This document shows, piece by piece, positions 45,545-56,270 of a stretch of 64,000 nucleotides of DNA (within the stretch, counting starts at the first letter, position 1; the number at the start of each line of letters is the position of its first letter). The notes under the pieces are model-generated. The model ran no database searches, was not told the origin of the DNA, and saw only the letters and a program-made list of their open reading frames with translations. The DNA comes from Cryptomeria japonica (taxonomy: Eukaryota > Streptophyta > Pinopsida > Cupressales > Cupressaceae), in NCBI RefSeq assembly GCF_030272615.1, contig NC_081415.1:374371392-374435391 (forward strand), in the 5' to 3' direction. The translations under genes and the position numbers were made by a program.

Positions 45545-45947
45545 TTAAATTATGAATTCGAACAATAATTTGTAGGAGTTACCCAGTTTTTTTATCATAA
45601 TTAAAAATAGGGATAACACACATCTATGCTCATATTCCAATTCTTCACTCCTATTCAATAGGGCTAGAGGCAGCTGATGTAGGAGGTGGTAGGTTATCCC
45701 CAATTTCTTTTGGCATATTTTCTTTAAGGGTTCCAATTTATTCTACCTCCCTAGTTTGTTTATTGTTTTTCTCAACCTTATCATTTTCATTACTGGCTGG
45801 AATGTGGCATAATAGTTTGTTATGAATGTAATCCCAACCCTTAAACTATTCCCATGTTACATTTAAGAATTAGATAGTTAGGATTATTTTTTATAAATAA
45901 AACAACCAGATAGTGGTGTGACAAGGATCATTATGTCCTTTTCCTTC
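45545..45947 (-). pseudogene. Transposon-type ORF, C-terminal part (left of element E)
   Basis: The minus-strand frame reads IWLFYL, then WDYIHNKLLCHIPASNENDK and GDNLPPPTSAASSPIE, with stops mostly at positions likely to have been Gln. It ends in a Pro/Ser-rich tail. It continues the frame interrupted by element E at 53870. Together the two parts would make one protein. See the 53870-54400 entry. Confidence 0.5.
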
Positions 45948-45952
45948 TAAAC

Positions 45953-46904
45953 TGTAGGCATTGTATTGTCATTGATGTCAATCGGTAAAAATAGCACATC
46001 ACCGGTATGGATGGTTATCGGTATGTAGGTGAATACAGGATGCAAGAAGGAGATGTTACCATCATCGGTAAGTAAACATGACCACCGATAAGCAAGAAAA
46101 AGACAATAGAGAAGAGTGTAATCCACCAGTAGGCATGATTATCAGGATGTGCATTAATACTAGTATGAAAGAAGGTGTAACATCACCAATAAATAGACTT
46201 AGTGGATGAATCTATGTGTTTGATGACAAGTCAAGTTGACCCAATGACAGAACAGAGGAAAGCAGGCATGAAGGATAATCGATAAGGTGACATGTATAGG
46301 CAGGGTTAGTGAACCAGTGAGCAAGCATTGGTAGCATGTCTTGGTCGGTGAATGAATCTAAACCAACTCAATGAACTTAACAGAGGTGGATGTTGACAAG
46401 GATGATATGTGGATACCAAGTGGTGAGCATCGAGAGGTTGGTGAAGTGTCCATTGACATGGTAGATGTTGAGTAGGTCAAATTTAAATAAGGAACCTGTA
46501 AATCATAGGTCAATTGCAGAAGAAGTACGACTCGAGGTGAATCAAATGTAGAAGATTTTTTGGTGATGTAAATTAAGAAGGAAAATCTGATCTTCATGCT
46601 TGTTGGTCAAAGGAAACAACTAAGGCATTAATGGTGATTGATAGAGAAAGGCTGAAAAACAAGATGCAGGTTGCTAAATATAGAAAGCATGTACAAATAT
46701 CATAAGAAATGGTGGTGCTATTAAATCTATTATAGATCATCAATCAAGGAGATGAGATCCAATCAGATTTGATATGGATTGAGCTGGTGGATAAAATCCC
46801 TAGCATGCCACCATTTGAACTTTTGTCTTGGCGGGAAAGCCAAGTATAAATATGTAGACTGAAGATGAAAGATGATGATGCTAGATGTCGAAAAAGATAG
46901 AGTA
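45953..46904 (+). repeat. Truncated 5' LTR of element E
   Basis: It starts TGTAGGCATTGTATTG (3' copy: TGTTGGCATT) and matches the 3' LTR up to AAAGATAGAGTA. Gag sequence follows directly. The missing part includes the stronger TATA box, the GGTTTTTCCC block and the C-tract, so the element could not be transcribed normally. Confidence 0.88.
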
Positions 46905-48400
46905 TGAGAACAATGGATTTGATGTTTGGATGTCTGTAAAGAATGGGTATACGTTGCCTAATGTTCCTCCCACTAACCCAGATGCTAAGAAGGAGTATGA
47001 GAACAATGCAAAGGCTAAACATGCTATTCTCAGTGGGTTGTCAGATAATGAGTTTGTTAAGGTTATGCACTTCTCATCCGCCAAGGAGGCTTGGGATAAT
47101 TTGCAGACTTTATTTAAACAAGATGACAAAGTCAAGAAGGCCAAGCTACAATCACTAAGAGGTTAGCTTGAAGGCTTGAAGATGAAAGATGAAGAAAAGA
47201 TTGCAAATTATCTTCATAGGGTAGATGAAACTATGAACACCATTAGGGGATTTGGAGAAGAGGTTGTTGATGAGGTTATTGTCAAAAAGGTACTTACATG
47301 ACTCACATCTAAGTATGATACTAAGGTCGCTACTATAGAGGAAGCCAAGGATCTAAAAACCTTCACAATGGATGAGTTATTTGGATCCTTAACTTCTTAT
47401 GAGATGAGGACAACTAGAGAAGGATATTCAAGGAAAGAGGTTGCTTTCAAATCCATCAAAAAGGGCAAGGAAGAGGTTGCTCATAAAGGATCTAGTGAAG
47501 ACTCAGATGTAGAGCTAGCAAACTTTGTTAGAAAGCTCAAGAGAGGATCCGGTAAGTATAAAGGAAAGTTTCCACTCAAATGCTTCAACTGTGGTAAAAT
47601 AGGACATTTTGTTGCAAAATGTCCCTATAGTGAAATCGATGGAGATGAGAAAAGAAGCTCTGGCAGATCTTCCAGTAAAGATGAAGAGAAGAAACTTTAC
47701 TAGCAAGGAAGAAGAAGCTACCAGAAGTAGAACAACCTATATACCATTGAGGATGCTTCCATAGATGAAGAAAGTGCATCAGAAGATTATTGCCATGAAG
47801 ATGAAAGAGAAGTTAATCTCTTTATGGCACTAAATGAACCAGTTGTTGAAGATGAGGAAGATGAAGATATTGAAGTTGAAGTGGATCTAGAGGGTGAGAT
47901 CATAAGTGCTCTTGAGGAGTTAAGTAAGACAAGAAGAGAACTCAATAAGGTCAAGCTTTTTGCATCAAAAGAACAAGATCTCTTGAAGAAATCTCTGGAT
48001 GAGTCCAATCAAGTAATTTCTGACTTGAAACTCTAGTGTGAAAAAGCTAAGAGGATATGTGAAGTTGCATCCTTTGATTTGATGAAGAAGGAGAAGGTGC
48101 GTCAAAATCTAGAAGAAGAAATTGGAAAGCTCAGAAAGGAACTTGAAAATAGCAAGGATGAACTAAAGATGAGGAGCAAGTATGAGGGCAACACTAAAGC
48201 TTTGGACAAGATATTGAGCAATCAAAAGTATTCAAAAGATACTAGTGGCTTAGGATTTGATCAAGAAGGACAAATTTCCAACAACAAAGACACATTCGGT
48301 AAAGAGATACAATTCACTTCCTCAAGTGAATGTAAAGAGAAGCAAGCATACCAGTATGAAAACCTATGCTGAGGCTACAAGAAACCAACCTATGAACCGG
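46905..48400 (+). pseudogene. Gag of element E, first part
   Basis: The start of gag is missing; the open frame begins in the UBN2-type gag domain (NNGFDVWMSVKNGYTLPNVP, FVKVMHFSSAKEAWDNLQTL). It continues past a stop at 47164 through DLKTFTMDELFGSLTSYEMR to an intact CCHC knuckle, CFNCGKIGHFVAKC (about 47578). A Ser-rich and acidic region follows, then a coiled coil (48079-48372). Long coiled-coil gags are usual in Sirevirus-like elements. Stops at 47701 and 48034 break the frame. Confidence 0.82.
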
Positions 48401-48994
48401 TATGCTCAAAACTGGAAGCCACACCCAATATATTAGAATGCAAATTATAAAGGTAGGTTCAAGATTGATGATGAATGGTTAAATAAAGTCAACAACATGA
48501 GAGGGAGACATTCGATGAGACAAAGGTTTGCTGGTTCAAATTAACAAGACTGGTATGTACCAAATTTCCATGGTTATTTCTATTGGTGTAATAAGTTTGG
48601 ACATAGATTTGTCGATTGTAGACTGATGAATAAGCCCCATGTTAGTTTTGAAAATAGAAATTATTTTGTTGCACCCCAGGGTATGGATGTTGTTTGTTAT
48701 CAGTGTAATGGATTTGGTCATAGGAGTTTTGAATGTAGGAGAAGTCAACAGGTGTCCTACAATAGTTTTAAAGGTTCATCTTTTAATGTCAACATGAAAT
48801 GCTATAACTATCAAGAGTTTGGACATATTGCAAAGCATTGCAAGCACAAGAAAATCAAGCAAAAAAAGACAACTCCTGACCAAAAACTAGTAGTTAAATG
48901 GAAACAAGAAGTTGCAGTAGACAAAAAGAAAGAAGAAAAAATGATTTTGGTTGAGAAAGAAAAGAACAAAGTAGAATCAAGTCTAATTGTGTAG
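48401..48994 (+). pseudogene. Gag of element E, C-terminal zinc-knuckle array
   Basis: Additional knuckles follow the coiled coil: CNKFGHRFVDC (about 48588), CYQCNGFGHRSFEC (about 48697) and CYNYQEFGHIAKHC (about 48799, second Cys changed to Tyr). A Lys-rich tail precedes protease. With the first knuckle this makes four, like elements A and B. Confidence 0.75.
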
Positions 48995-49014
48995 AGTTCC
49001 TTACATTCAGAAAG

Positions 49015-49333
49015 AAGAAACTTGTGGGTTGTAGATAGTGGTTGTTCCAACCACATGACCAGTGATAAAAAGAAATTTATCAAGCTTGAAGATTGGAATG
49101 GAGGATCAGTAAGATTTGGAGATAACTCCCCCATCAAGATAAAAGGCAAAGGTACTCTGAATATTGATGGAAAATTGAAGGCACGTGATGTATATTATGT
49201 AGAAGGTCTAAAGTACAATTTTCTAAGTGTGAGTCAAATATGTGATAAAGGATATAAATTCACTTTTGACTCTACCGATTGTCAGATAAGAAAAGAGAGA
49301 ACTGGTCAGATTGTAGTAGAAGAAAAAGAATAG
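49015..49333 (+). pseudogene. Protease of element E
   Basis: The frame opens LWVVDSGCSNHMTSDKKKF, with the aspartic protease DSG, and continues GSVRFGDNSPIKIKGKG and DVYYVEGLKYNFLSVSQICD, the usual Copia protease run. A stop lies at 49331. The protease would process the polyprotein; the active-site triad is intact. Confidence 0.85.
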
Positions 49334-50415
49334 ATGGAAATGTGTATAATCTGAAGGAATTATTTGAGTCCCAATGCATGATGGGACAAGTGGATGAGAG
49401 CTATTTATGGCATGAAATATTAGGCCACATAAATTTTGATAATCTAGTTAAAGTGAGCAAAAAAGGGCTCTGTGAGAAATATAGCACCAATCATCAAACC
49501 GGTAAACACATTTTATGATGAATGTGTAAGAGGAAAGTAGACTAAGGTGAGATTCAAGACTAAGAAACATAATACTTCAAGGCTATTAGAACTGGTGCAT
49601 ACTATTCTATGTGGACCAACCAGAATAAGAACTCTAGCTGGTGAAAGATACTTCATCCTCCTCATTGATGATTTCTAAAGAATGACATGGGTCACTTTCC
49701 TACAAGATAAATCTCAAGCCTTTGAAAGATTCAAGATTTTATGGAAGATGGTTGAGAGGGAAAGTGGATGGAAGCTGAAATGTCTAAGATCAGACCAGGG
49801 TGGAGAATTCACATCCAATGAGTATGAAGATTAGTGTGAAAGACATGGAATCATAAGACATTATTCAGCCCCTAGGACACCACAACAAAATAGTGTGGTA
49901 GAAAGGAAGAACAAGACAGTCAAGGAGATGGCTAGAACTATGTTGAATGAGGCAAACTATCGAATATGTATTGGAAGAAAGTGGTTTATACTGTATCATA
50001 TAATTTGAACCAGTTTCAACTGAGAACAAACAACAAGATGACACCTTATGAGTTGTCGTATGACCGGAAACCATCAGTCAAGTAATTCAAGGTGTTGGGG
50101 AGTAAATGCTTCATTAAAAAAGATCAGGATGGCTTAGGAAGCTTTGATTCTAGGAGTGATGAAGGTGTTTTCCTTGGTTACTCAACTCATAGTAAGGCCT
50201 ACAAATGCTACAACAAAAGACTAAGAAGAGTCATTGAGAGTGTGAATTTGAGAGTAGATGAAGATATTCTTAAAGGAAGAAATGCTCAAGTCAACCGGTA
50301 TAATGATTTTGGTGATGAAGGTAAAGAAGCTCAGTCAAACAATGAACTGGAAGAAGCATCCAGTAAGGTCCCTAACCGGTATGTGAGAAAAAACACCCGA
50401 AAGAGAAGATTTTAG
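49334..50415 (+). pseudogene. GAG-pre-integrase and integrase of element E
   Basis: The pre-integrase stretch has LWHEILGHINFDNLVKVSKK (about 49405). The core is badly broken between 49520 and 50090 but still shows AYYSMWTNQ-type debris of HTDLCGP, an RSDQGGEF-like region near 49800, and PQQNSVVERKNK near 49880. 50092-50415 is open, with LGSKCFIKKDQDGLGSFDSR and DEGVFLGYSTHSKAYKCYNK, the conserved post-core region. It would join cDNA to host DNA; this copy is inactive. Confidence 0.78.
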
Positions 50416-51484
50416 GTAACAAGAGTGATGGTGTGCAAACTAGAAGAAAACTTGCCCAGAATGATGAACAAGTCAATTTCTGCCTCATGACTGAAATGGA
50501 ACCTAAGACATTCAATGAGGCCAACAAACGTAAAAAATGGATGGATGCAATGGAATAACTGCAACACATTGAGAATAATAATACTTGGGAATTAGTTCCT
50601 AGACCGGTTGATAAAAATGTCATTGGCACAAAGTGGGTATACCAGAACAAGATGAATGAAGAAGGGAAGATAGTGCAAAGGATATTCTCAAGTAGAAGGT
50701 ATTGATTTTGAAGAAACATTTTCACCAGTGGCTAGGCTAGAATCTATTAGGATGTTTCTTTCCTTCTCTTCCTACAAGGGTTATAAAGTTTATCAAATGG
50801 ATGTCAAATCTGCTTTCCTAAATGGAAATTTAGAAGAGGAAGTATACATGGAACAACCAGAAGGTTTTATGCTACAAGATGATGAAACCTTTGTGTGTCA
50901 GTTGAAGAAAGCACTATATGGTTTGAAGCAGGCTCTAAGAGAATGGTACTCAAGGTTAGATAAAATATCTAATGGAGCAGGGGTTGAGAAAAGGGAGTGT
51001 AGATAGTAATCTGCACATTAAAGAAGATGGAAGCCATATTATTATTGTGGTCGTATATGTGGATGACATCAATTTTGGAGGCAACAAGGATACCTTGTGT
51101 AAAGAGTTTGTTGATCAGATGCAGTCACAGTTTGAGATGTCAATGCTTGGAGACCTATCCTACTTTCTTGGTTTGCAGATTTCATAGCAAGGTAAAGGGA
51201 TATTTATCTCTCAAACAAAGTATGCCAAAGATATGATGAAGAAGTTCCCAATGCAAGACAACAAACCCGTAAGTACTCCCATGGTGACTGGATGCAAGAT
51301 GAGCAAGGATGATGAATCATTGGTAGTGGATCAAACATTATATAGATCCATGATTGGTAGTATGTTTTATCTTACTTCTTCTAGACTGGATATAGTGCAG
51401 GCAATATGCATGGTGACTAGACTTCAAGCTGCACCCAAACAGTCACATGTGAATACAATCAAGAGGATATTCCAGTATCTATAA
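50416..51484 (+). pseudogene. Reverse transcriptase of element E
   Basis: Pieces show ENNNTWELVPR, then [20 protein letters not shown] (first catalytic Asp), [10 protein letters not shown], and [20 protein letters not shown]. The polymerase signature is YVDDINFGGN (about 51055), followed by YFLGLQ, PMQDNKPVSTPMVTGCKM and LYRSMIGSMFYLTSSRLDIV. Frame changes occur near 50690, 50990 and 51190. Motifs and spacing are typical of Copia RT. Confidence 0.85.
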
Positions 51485-52000
51485 GGGACACTTGATTATG
51501 GACTATGGTATCCCAAGAAAGGGGATTTTACCTTACATTCTTACATTGATACTGATTGGACAGGTTGCATTGATGACCAGAAGAGCACAAGTGGTGGTGC
51601 ATTCTTCCTAGGTAACCAGTTGGTCTCATGGCACAACAAGAAGTAGCATTCAATTTCTCTATCTACTACTCAGGTAGAATATATTATTGTTGTCACATGT
51701 TTCTCTTAGGTGCTATGGATGAAGAAGACCCTCAAGGATATTCAAGTGGATATGTCTGACCCCATTTCCATCTAGTGTGATGATTCTAGTGCAATTAACA
51801 TATCAAATAATGCAGTTATGCACTCAAGGACAAAGCATATTGCCATAAAATATCCTTTTCTTAGGGAGAAGGTGGAAGACTAGGAAGTTAAGATAGAGTA
51901 TGTCCCTATAGGTGAACAAGTGGTTGATATCTTCACCAAGTCTCTACTGGTAAGCACATTTGAGTATCTAAGACAATACAGGTTAGGAGTTGTGTGACTT
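51485..52000 (+). pseudogene. RNase H of element E
   Basis: Broken frame with SYIDTDWTGCIDDQKSTSGG (catalytic Asp region), LVSWHNKK, CDDSSAINISNNAVMHSRTK and GEQVVDIFTKSLLVSTFEYL at the end. Stops interrupt it near 51644 and 51709. This is the C-terminal RNase H domain of the Copia polyprotein. Confidence 0.8.
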
Positions 52001-52147
52001 TCTTCATGCACTTAAATGTGTATGGAGATCTATGGTTCAGGGGGAGTACATGTAGAGTTTGTGCCCTTTGTCATTGTTGTCAAAGGGGGAGAATGAACTC
52101 ATTGAAGAAATGCAAAGTATGTTGATATCAATGCCAAAGGGGGAGAT
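52001..52147 (+). other. 3' region of element E with two polypurine tracts
   Basis: An internal PPT-like tract, GTTGTCAAAGGGGGAGAATG (52076-52095), precedes the functional tract AAAGGGGGAGAT (52136-52147), which abuts the 3' LTR. Confidence 0.8.
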
Positions 52148-53864
52148 TGTTGGCATTGTATTGTCATTGATGTCAACTGATAAGTATAGCATTTCATTAG
52201 TATGGATGGGTACAGGTATGTAGGAGAATGCAGGATCCAAGAAGGAGATGTTACTGGTATGGATGTTCACCGGTAAGTAAACATGATCGCTGGTAAGTAA
52301 ACATGACCACCGATAAGAAAGGAAAAGACAACAGAGAAGAGTGTAATCCACCGGTAGGCATGATTATCAGGATGTGCATTAATACTAGTATGAAAGTAGG
52401 TGTAATATCACCAGTAAATAGACTTAGTGGATGAATCAGTGTGTTTGATGACAAGTCAAATTGACCCACCAAAAAAATAGAGGAAAGAAGGCATGAAGGA
52501 TAATCGATAAGGTGACATGTATAGGAAGGGTTAGTGAATCGGTGAGAAAGCACCAATAGTATGTCTTGGTCAGTGAATGAATCTAAACTGACTCAATGGA
52601 CTGAATAAAGGTGGATATCAACAAGGATGACATGTGGATACTAGGTGGAAAACATCCATAGGTTGGTGAAGTTTTCATTGACATGGTAGGTGATGAGCAG
52701 GTCAACTTTAAATAAAGAACTCGTAAATCACAAGTCAATGATAGAAGAAGTGTGGCTTGAGGTGGATTAGATGCAAAATCTTCTTGGTGATGTAAATCAA
52801 GTAGGTCAATTCTATATTCATGCTCATTGGTCAAAGGAAAAAACTGAGGCATTAATGGTGATTGATAGAGCAAGGTCGAAGAACAAGATGAAGATTACTA
52901 ATTATAGAAAGCGTGTATAGATGTCATCAGAAATGGTGGTGTTGTTTGATCTACTACAGATCATCAATCAAGGACATGAGATCTGATCATATTTGATATG
53001 GATTGAATTTGTGGAGAAAATACCTAGCACGCCACCATTTGAACTCTGGTCTTAGCACAAAAGCCAAATATAAATATGTAGACCGAAGATGAAAGATGAT
53101 GATGCTAGATGTTAGAAAAGATAGAGTAACTGAGAGAGAAGATAAAGATCAAAAGCATATAAGTGTTGGAGTTGACTCACAGAAAAGTTAAACTGGTAAG
53201 AGGGTTTATCAGAAGTTTTACCAGTAAGGTTAGAGCAACCGACAAGCTACCAAAAAGGATAAATATTATGTGAACTGACAAGGGAGATTTAGGAAGAAAG
53301 TTGTTGAAGGTGAAGGAGAAAAGAGAGTGTACCAGTGGAGGTTATGCAAGATATAATCAAAGCAAAAAGGGTATAAATAGAGGTCAGTGAACCAATAAAG
53401 AACTAAGCAGAGGAGAAATGATAGAGAAGAGTTAAATCGGTGAAGTATTTTGATTGCAAGAATTACAACTCATTTGCAACAAGGTTATTACTATTGTTTT
53501 GATATATGTTATTATAATCACTGAGTTGGAGCTCGGTGCAGGGGTTGGGGATCCTTGGGTTGTTGTCCTAAATTAGGGCTTGGTGCCCTAAACATTGTAA
53601 CCATGTTTATTGCAAGGCCGGATTGGAGCAGTAGACTCAAACAACATTTCTCACTGAGGTTTTTCCCATATTGGGTTATCCTCATATATATGATGTTATG
53701 TGGTGTGTATCTTTGTGTGTTTGCATTTGATCACTTTCCCTATCTCATCAGTATATCCTCTATGTGTTTGATTTGCTAACCAGTACCAAGATTTTGGTTT
53801 AGAAGGTTTAGAATATTGGGTACCACTGATTCACCCCCCTCTCAATGGTACATTGTGTTCAACA
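52148..53864 (+). repeat. 3' LTR of element E (1717 bp)
   Basis: It runs from TGTTGGCATTGTATTG to TTGTGTTCAACA. It contains the shared GGTTTTTCCCATATTGGG block near 53659 and the C-tract TTCACCCCCCTCTCAATGG near 53830. The first half matches the truncated 5' LTR. Confidence 0.9.
53372..53379 (+). promoter_or_regulatory. Candidate TATA box in the LTR of element E
   Basis: TATAAATAGAGG fits a plant TATA box better than the TATAAATA at 53069-53076. The equivalent position has been deleted from the 5' LTR. Assignment is by sequence only. Confidence 0.45.
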
Positions 53865-53869
53865 TAAAA

Positions 53870-54400
53870 TCTATGACCATATTAATGAGGATATGGTAAA
53901 AATAGTTTGGAGCATTGATCAACCTATAATTGCATAAATGAATTAATAATTTGAAATGGATAGTGTAAAGAAAGGAGTTCCTCCCATCACAAGTAAAGTA
54001 CATGATAATATGGTTCGCCACTTCTCTCCATAATTATGGAAAGGAGAGTTTCTTGGTCCCTTGGGATGAGGAATCAAAGCTTTCTCTTGGTCTAGCAAAA
54101 TCTTCCATGACTAAGACTATATTTGGAGACATAGGATATTCTTCTCCTATCTATGGAAGACTAGACACTTCTACAATTATTGCCTTAGATATTTCCACTC
54201 TCAACCCCTTAGTCACTACTTTGTTATTCCTGAAAGTCTTTGTAAATTTATTATTCATGCGATCATTATACTTTTTTAGTGTTTAACAATAGTGAATCCA
54301 ACCAAACCTTTCAAATAAGGAAAACTCCATGCATCTATTACTAACAAAGTGTGGTATGTTGATTCTCTCCTTATAATGTCCCCACCCATTTTTCACTTTT
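53870..54400 (-). pseudogene. Transposon-type ORF, N-terminal part (right of element E)
   Basis: Minus strand: CMEFSLFERFGWIHY, then KVVTKGLRVEISKAIIVEVS, WREVANHIIMYFTCDGRNSF and YTIHFKLLIHLCNYRLINAP, ending FYHILINMVIDFM at element E. The layout (N-terminal 'FERFGW', a KGLRVEIS segment, then a hydrophobic HFKLLIHL helix) resembles the transposon-borne 'plant transposon protein' ORFs found next to gypsy elements. It lies downstream of the pol of F on the same strand, so it could be an extra ORF of F. It resumes at 45947. Assignment is tentative. Confidence 0.5.
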
Positions 54401-54879
54401 TAAACTCTATAACTGCGATTAAACTATTCTAAATTTTATAATCTCACTCCACTCACTACATTGCTATTTGTTCCTTGCAATTCACTCTACTTTCTGAATT
54501 GCTCTCTAAGAATGACTACAAGCTCACAGTTCCCAACTCCCTTTCTATTTTCTTTCCTTCTATAGAACAATCAAATGAATATAATGCATCTACTTGTTGC
54601 GTATGCATAAAGTTAGGTCTTGACTATTGGATGATGTTACAGGTCCCAACTAGTTTGTGATGTCGTGTGCCTCTCAATGCTTTTAAAAAATAAAAGTGAA
54701 TTATTATTTGTGTAGTGTGTGCATGTGATATTAGGAAATGATTATTGTGTTGGAGTGGTTGCAAGTGAACTAGATGGTTACTTGCAAGAGGTGTGTGGAG
54801 TGATGATGGAAGTGATGAGGGGATAGATGAGATGGGTGATTTGGGTGGTGAAATGAATTGTTGTTGTAGGTGGAGCAAA
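54401..54879 (-). other. Spacer between F pol and the transposon-type ORF
   Basis: No conserved frame is recognised; the open minus-strand frame 54878-54624 is low complexity (His/Ser/Pro-rich). Confidence 0.45.
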
Positions 54880-56265
54880 AAAACATCTTTTTATGGGGTT
54901 TCTCACATAACTTGAGCCAATTCCCATTTATCATTAAGAAAAAATAGTCTGAGTCTATTGTGGTGAGTTGAATAGCTTCATTGGGAAATGCCTATTGAGT
55001 TTCATATAGTCATAACCATCATGTTTGAAGTTTCTCCTTGTGTTATTTTTACCTTGAATCAAATAATAGTGCCTAATCACCTTCCTTGAATTATTTTGTC
55101 TTGATTAACTGGTCATGTCACTTGATTCCTTTCTTTTGTGTGATCTTAATGTGTTGAGTTGCTTCCATCATCATCTTATCAAGTGCATTCAATTGATGTA
55201 GATGATATTTTTGTTCTTTATTGAGGTCCATCTACAATTCAACTATTGTATGCATCTGGCCAAGGTTGCCTTTTTTCCATAAACTAGATGATAAGATGTG
55301 AACCCTGTTATTGTTTTCCATGTTGTTTCATATACCCAAACTACTTCAATATATTTGACAACCTAATATTTTCTATGTGGCTGAGTTATCTTGGTCAAAA
55401 AATCTTCAATCTCCCCATTTGTCACCTCAACCTATCCATTATACTATGTATGGTATGGTGTTGACTTCCTATGTTTGATCTCATACTCCACCAGTTGTGC
55501 AATCAAATTAGAAGTGAATTGTACACCTTGGTCTGTGAATATCTCCTTTGGAACACCATATCTTGTAAATATATCCTCATACAAAAATTGACAAACTTTT
55601 GTGTCTCTTGTAGTTATAAAACCTTTCACTTCCACCTATTTAGTGAGATAATCAATACATACCAGTATATAGGATTTGGTGTTCGATGCAAGCTCTATTG
55701 GACCAATAAAGTCAAAACCCTACTTATCAAATGGTGTTATCACCAGCTAGGATTTTCCATCCATTGACATCTATCATATATCCTTATGTATTGGGTTACA
55801 TCTTTGTTTATGGTGGGACAATAGTACCCTGTATTGAGTATCTCAATTAGTGTCCTCTTGGTTGCAAAGTGTCCACCATAAGGTTTATCATGGTAGGCTT
55901 TGATTATGTCCAATGTTTCATCTCCCCAAAGACACCATTGCATGATATTGTCATGTCTTGTATAAAATAGATAACCAACTATCTATGAGTATAAAGAATT
56001 GCATTGAACCAACAATTTATTCTCTTTAGGTGACAAGTGTGGAGGTATTTTCCCTACAACCAAGTAGTTGGTTGTATTTGCATACCATATAATATGGATT
56101 GATAATACAAATATATGCTCATTTAAAAATGAATCATCTACTACTGGATCTTCTAATGAATTTGTTAACATTGAGAGAAAGCCTACTACTACATTAGCCT
56201 TTTTAGGCTTGTCAACAATAGTGAAGTCAAACTCTTGCAACAAGAGTAACCATCTGACAAATCAA
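54880..56265 (-). pseudogene. Element F: gypsy RNase H end and integrase
   Basis: Leftward from 56265: RNase H C-terminus (LLLLQEFDFTIVDKPKKANV), spacer (IPPHLSPKENK), and integrase zinc-binding module with HDKPYGGHFATKRTLIEILN and a DRCQ end (55943-55740). The core has GFDFIGPIELASNTKSYILV (first Asp, about 55735) and IFTDQGVQFTSN (second Asp, about 55530). Then comes STPYHT, a decayed Glu region, and a C-terminal FKEGD...ALLFDSR segment with AFPNEAIQLTTID near 54960. Many stops are present. It belongs to the non-chromovirus plant gypsy group; Athila-like or Tat-like is unresolved. The RT lies beyond element H and outside the window. Confidence 0.82.
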
Positions 56266-56270
56266 GAAAT

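Larger units (their letters stand above)
45953..53864 (+). mobile_element. Element E: Copia LTR retrotransposon (Sirevirus-like), damaged
   Basis: A plus-strand element with partial 5' LTR (45953-46904), gag, protease, integrase, RT, RNase H, polypurine tract (52136-52147) and complete 3' LTR (52148-53864). The TSDs are TAAAC (45948-45952) and TAAAA (53865-53869). The domain order with integrase before RT is that of Ty1/copia. A deletion removed the last 770 bp or so of the 5' LTR, the primer site and the start of gag. Many stops are present. It interrupts a transposon-type ORF of the opposite strand. Confidence 0.9.

Noticed and set aside
54624-54878. His/Pro/Ser-rich minus-strand frame as a gene
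   Set aside because: Low complexity, no homologous counterpart seen; lies in the spacer after F integrase.
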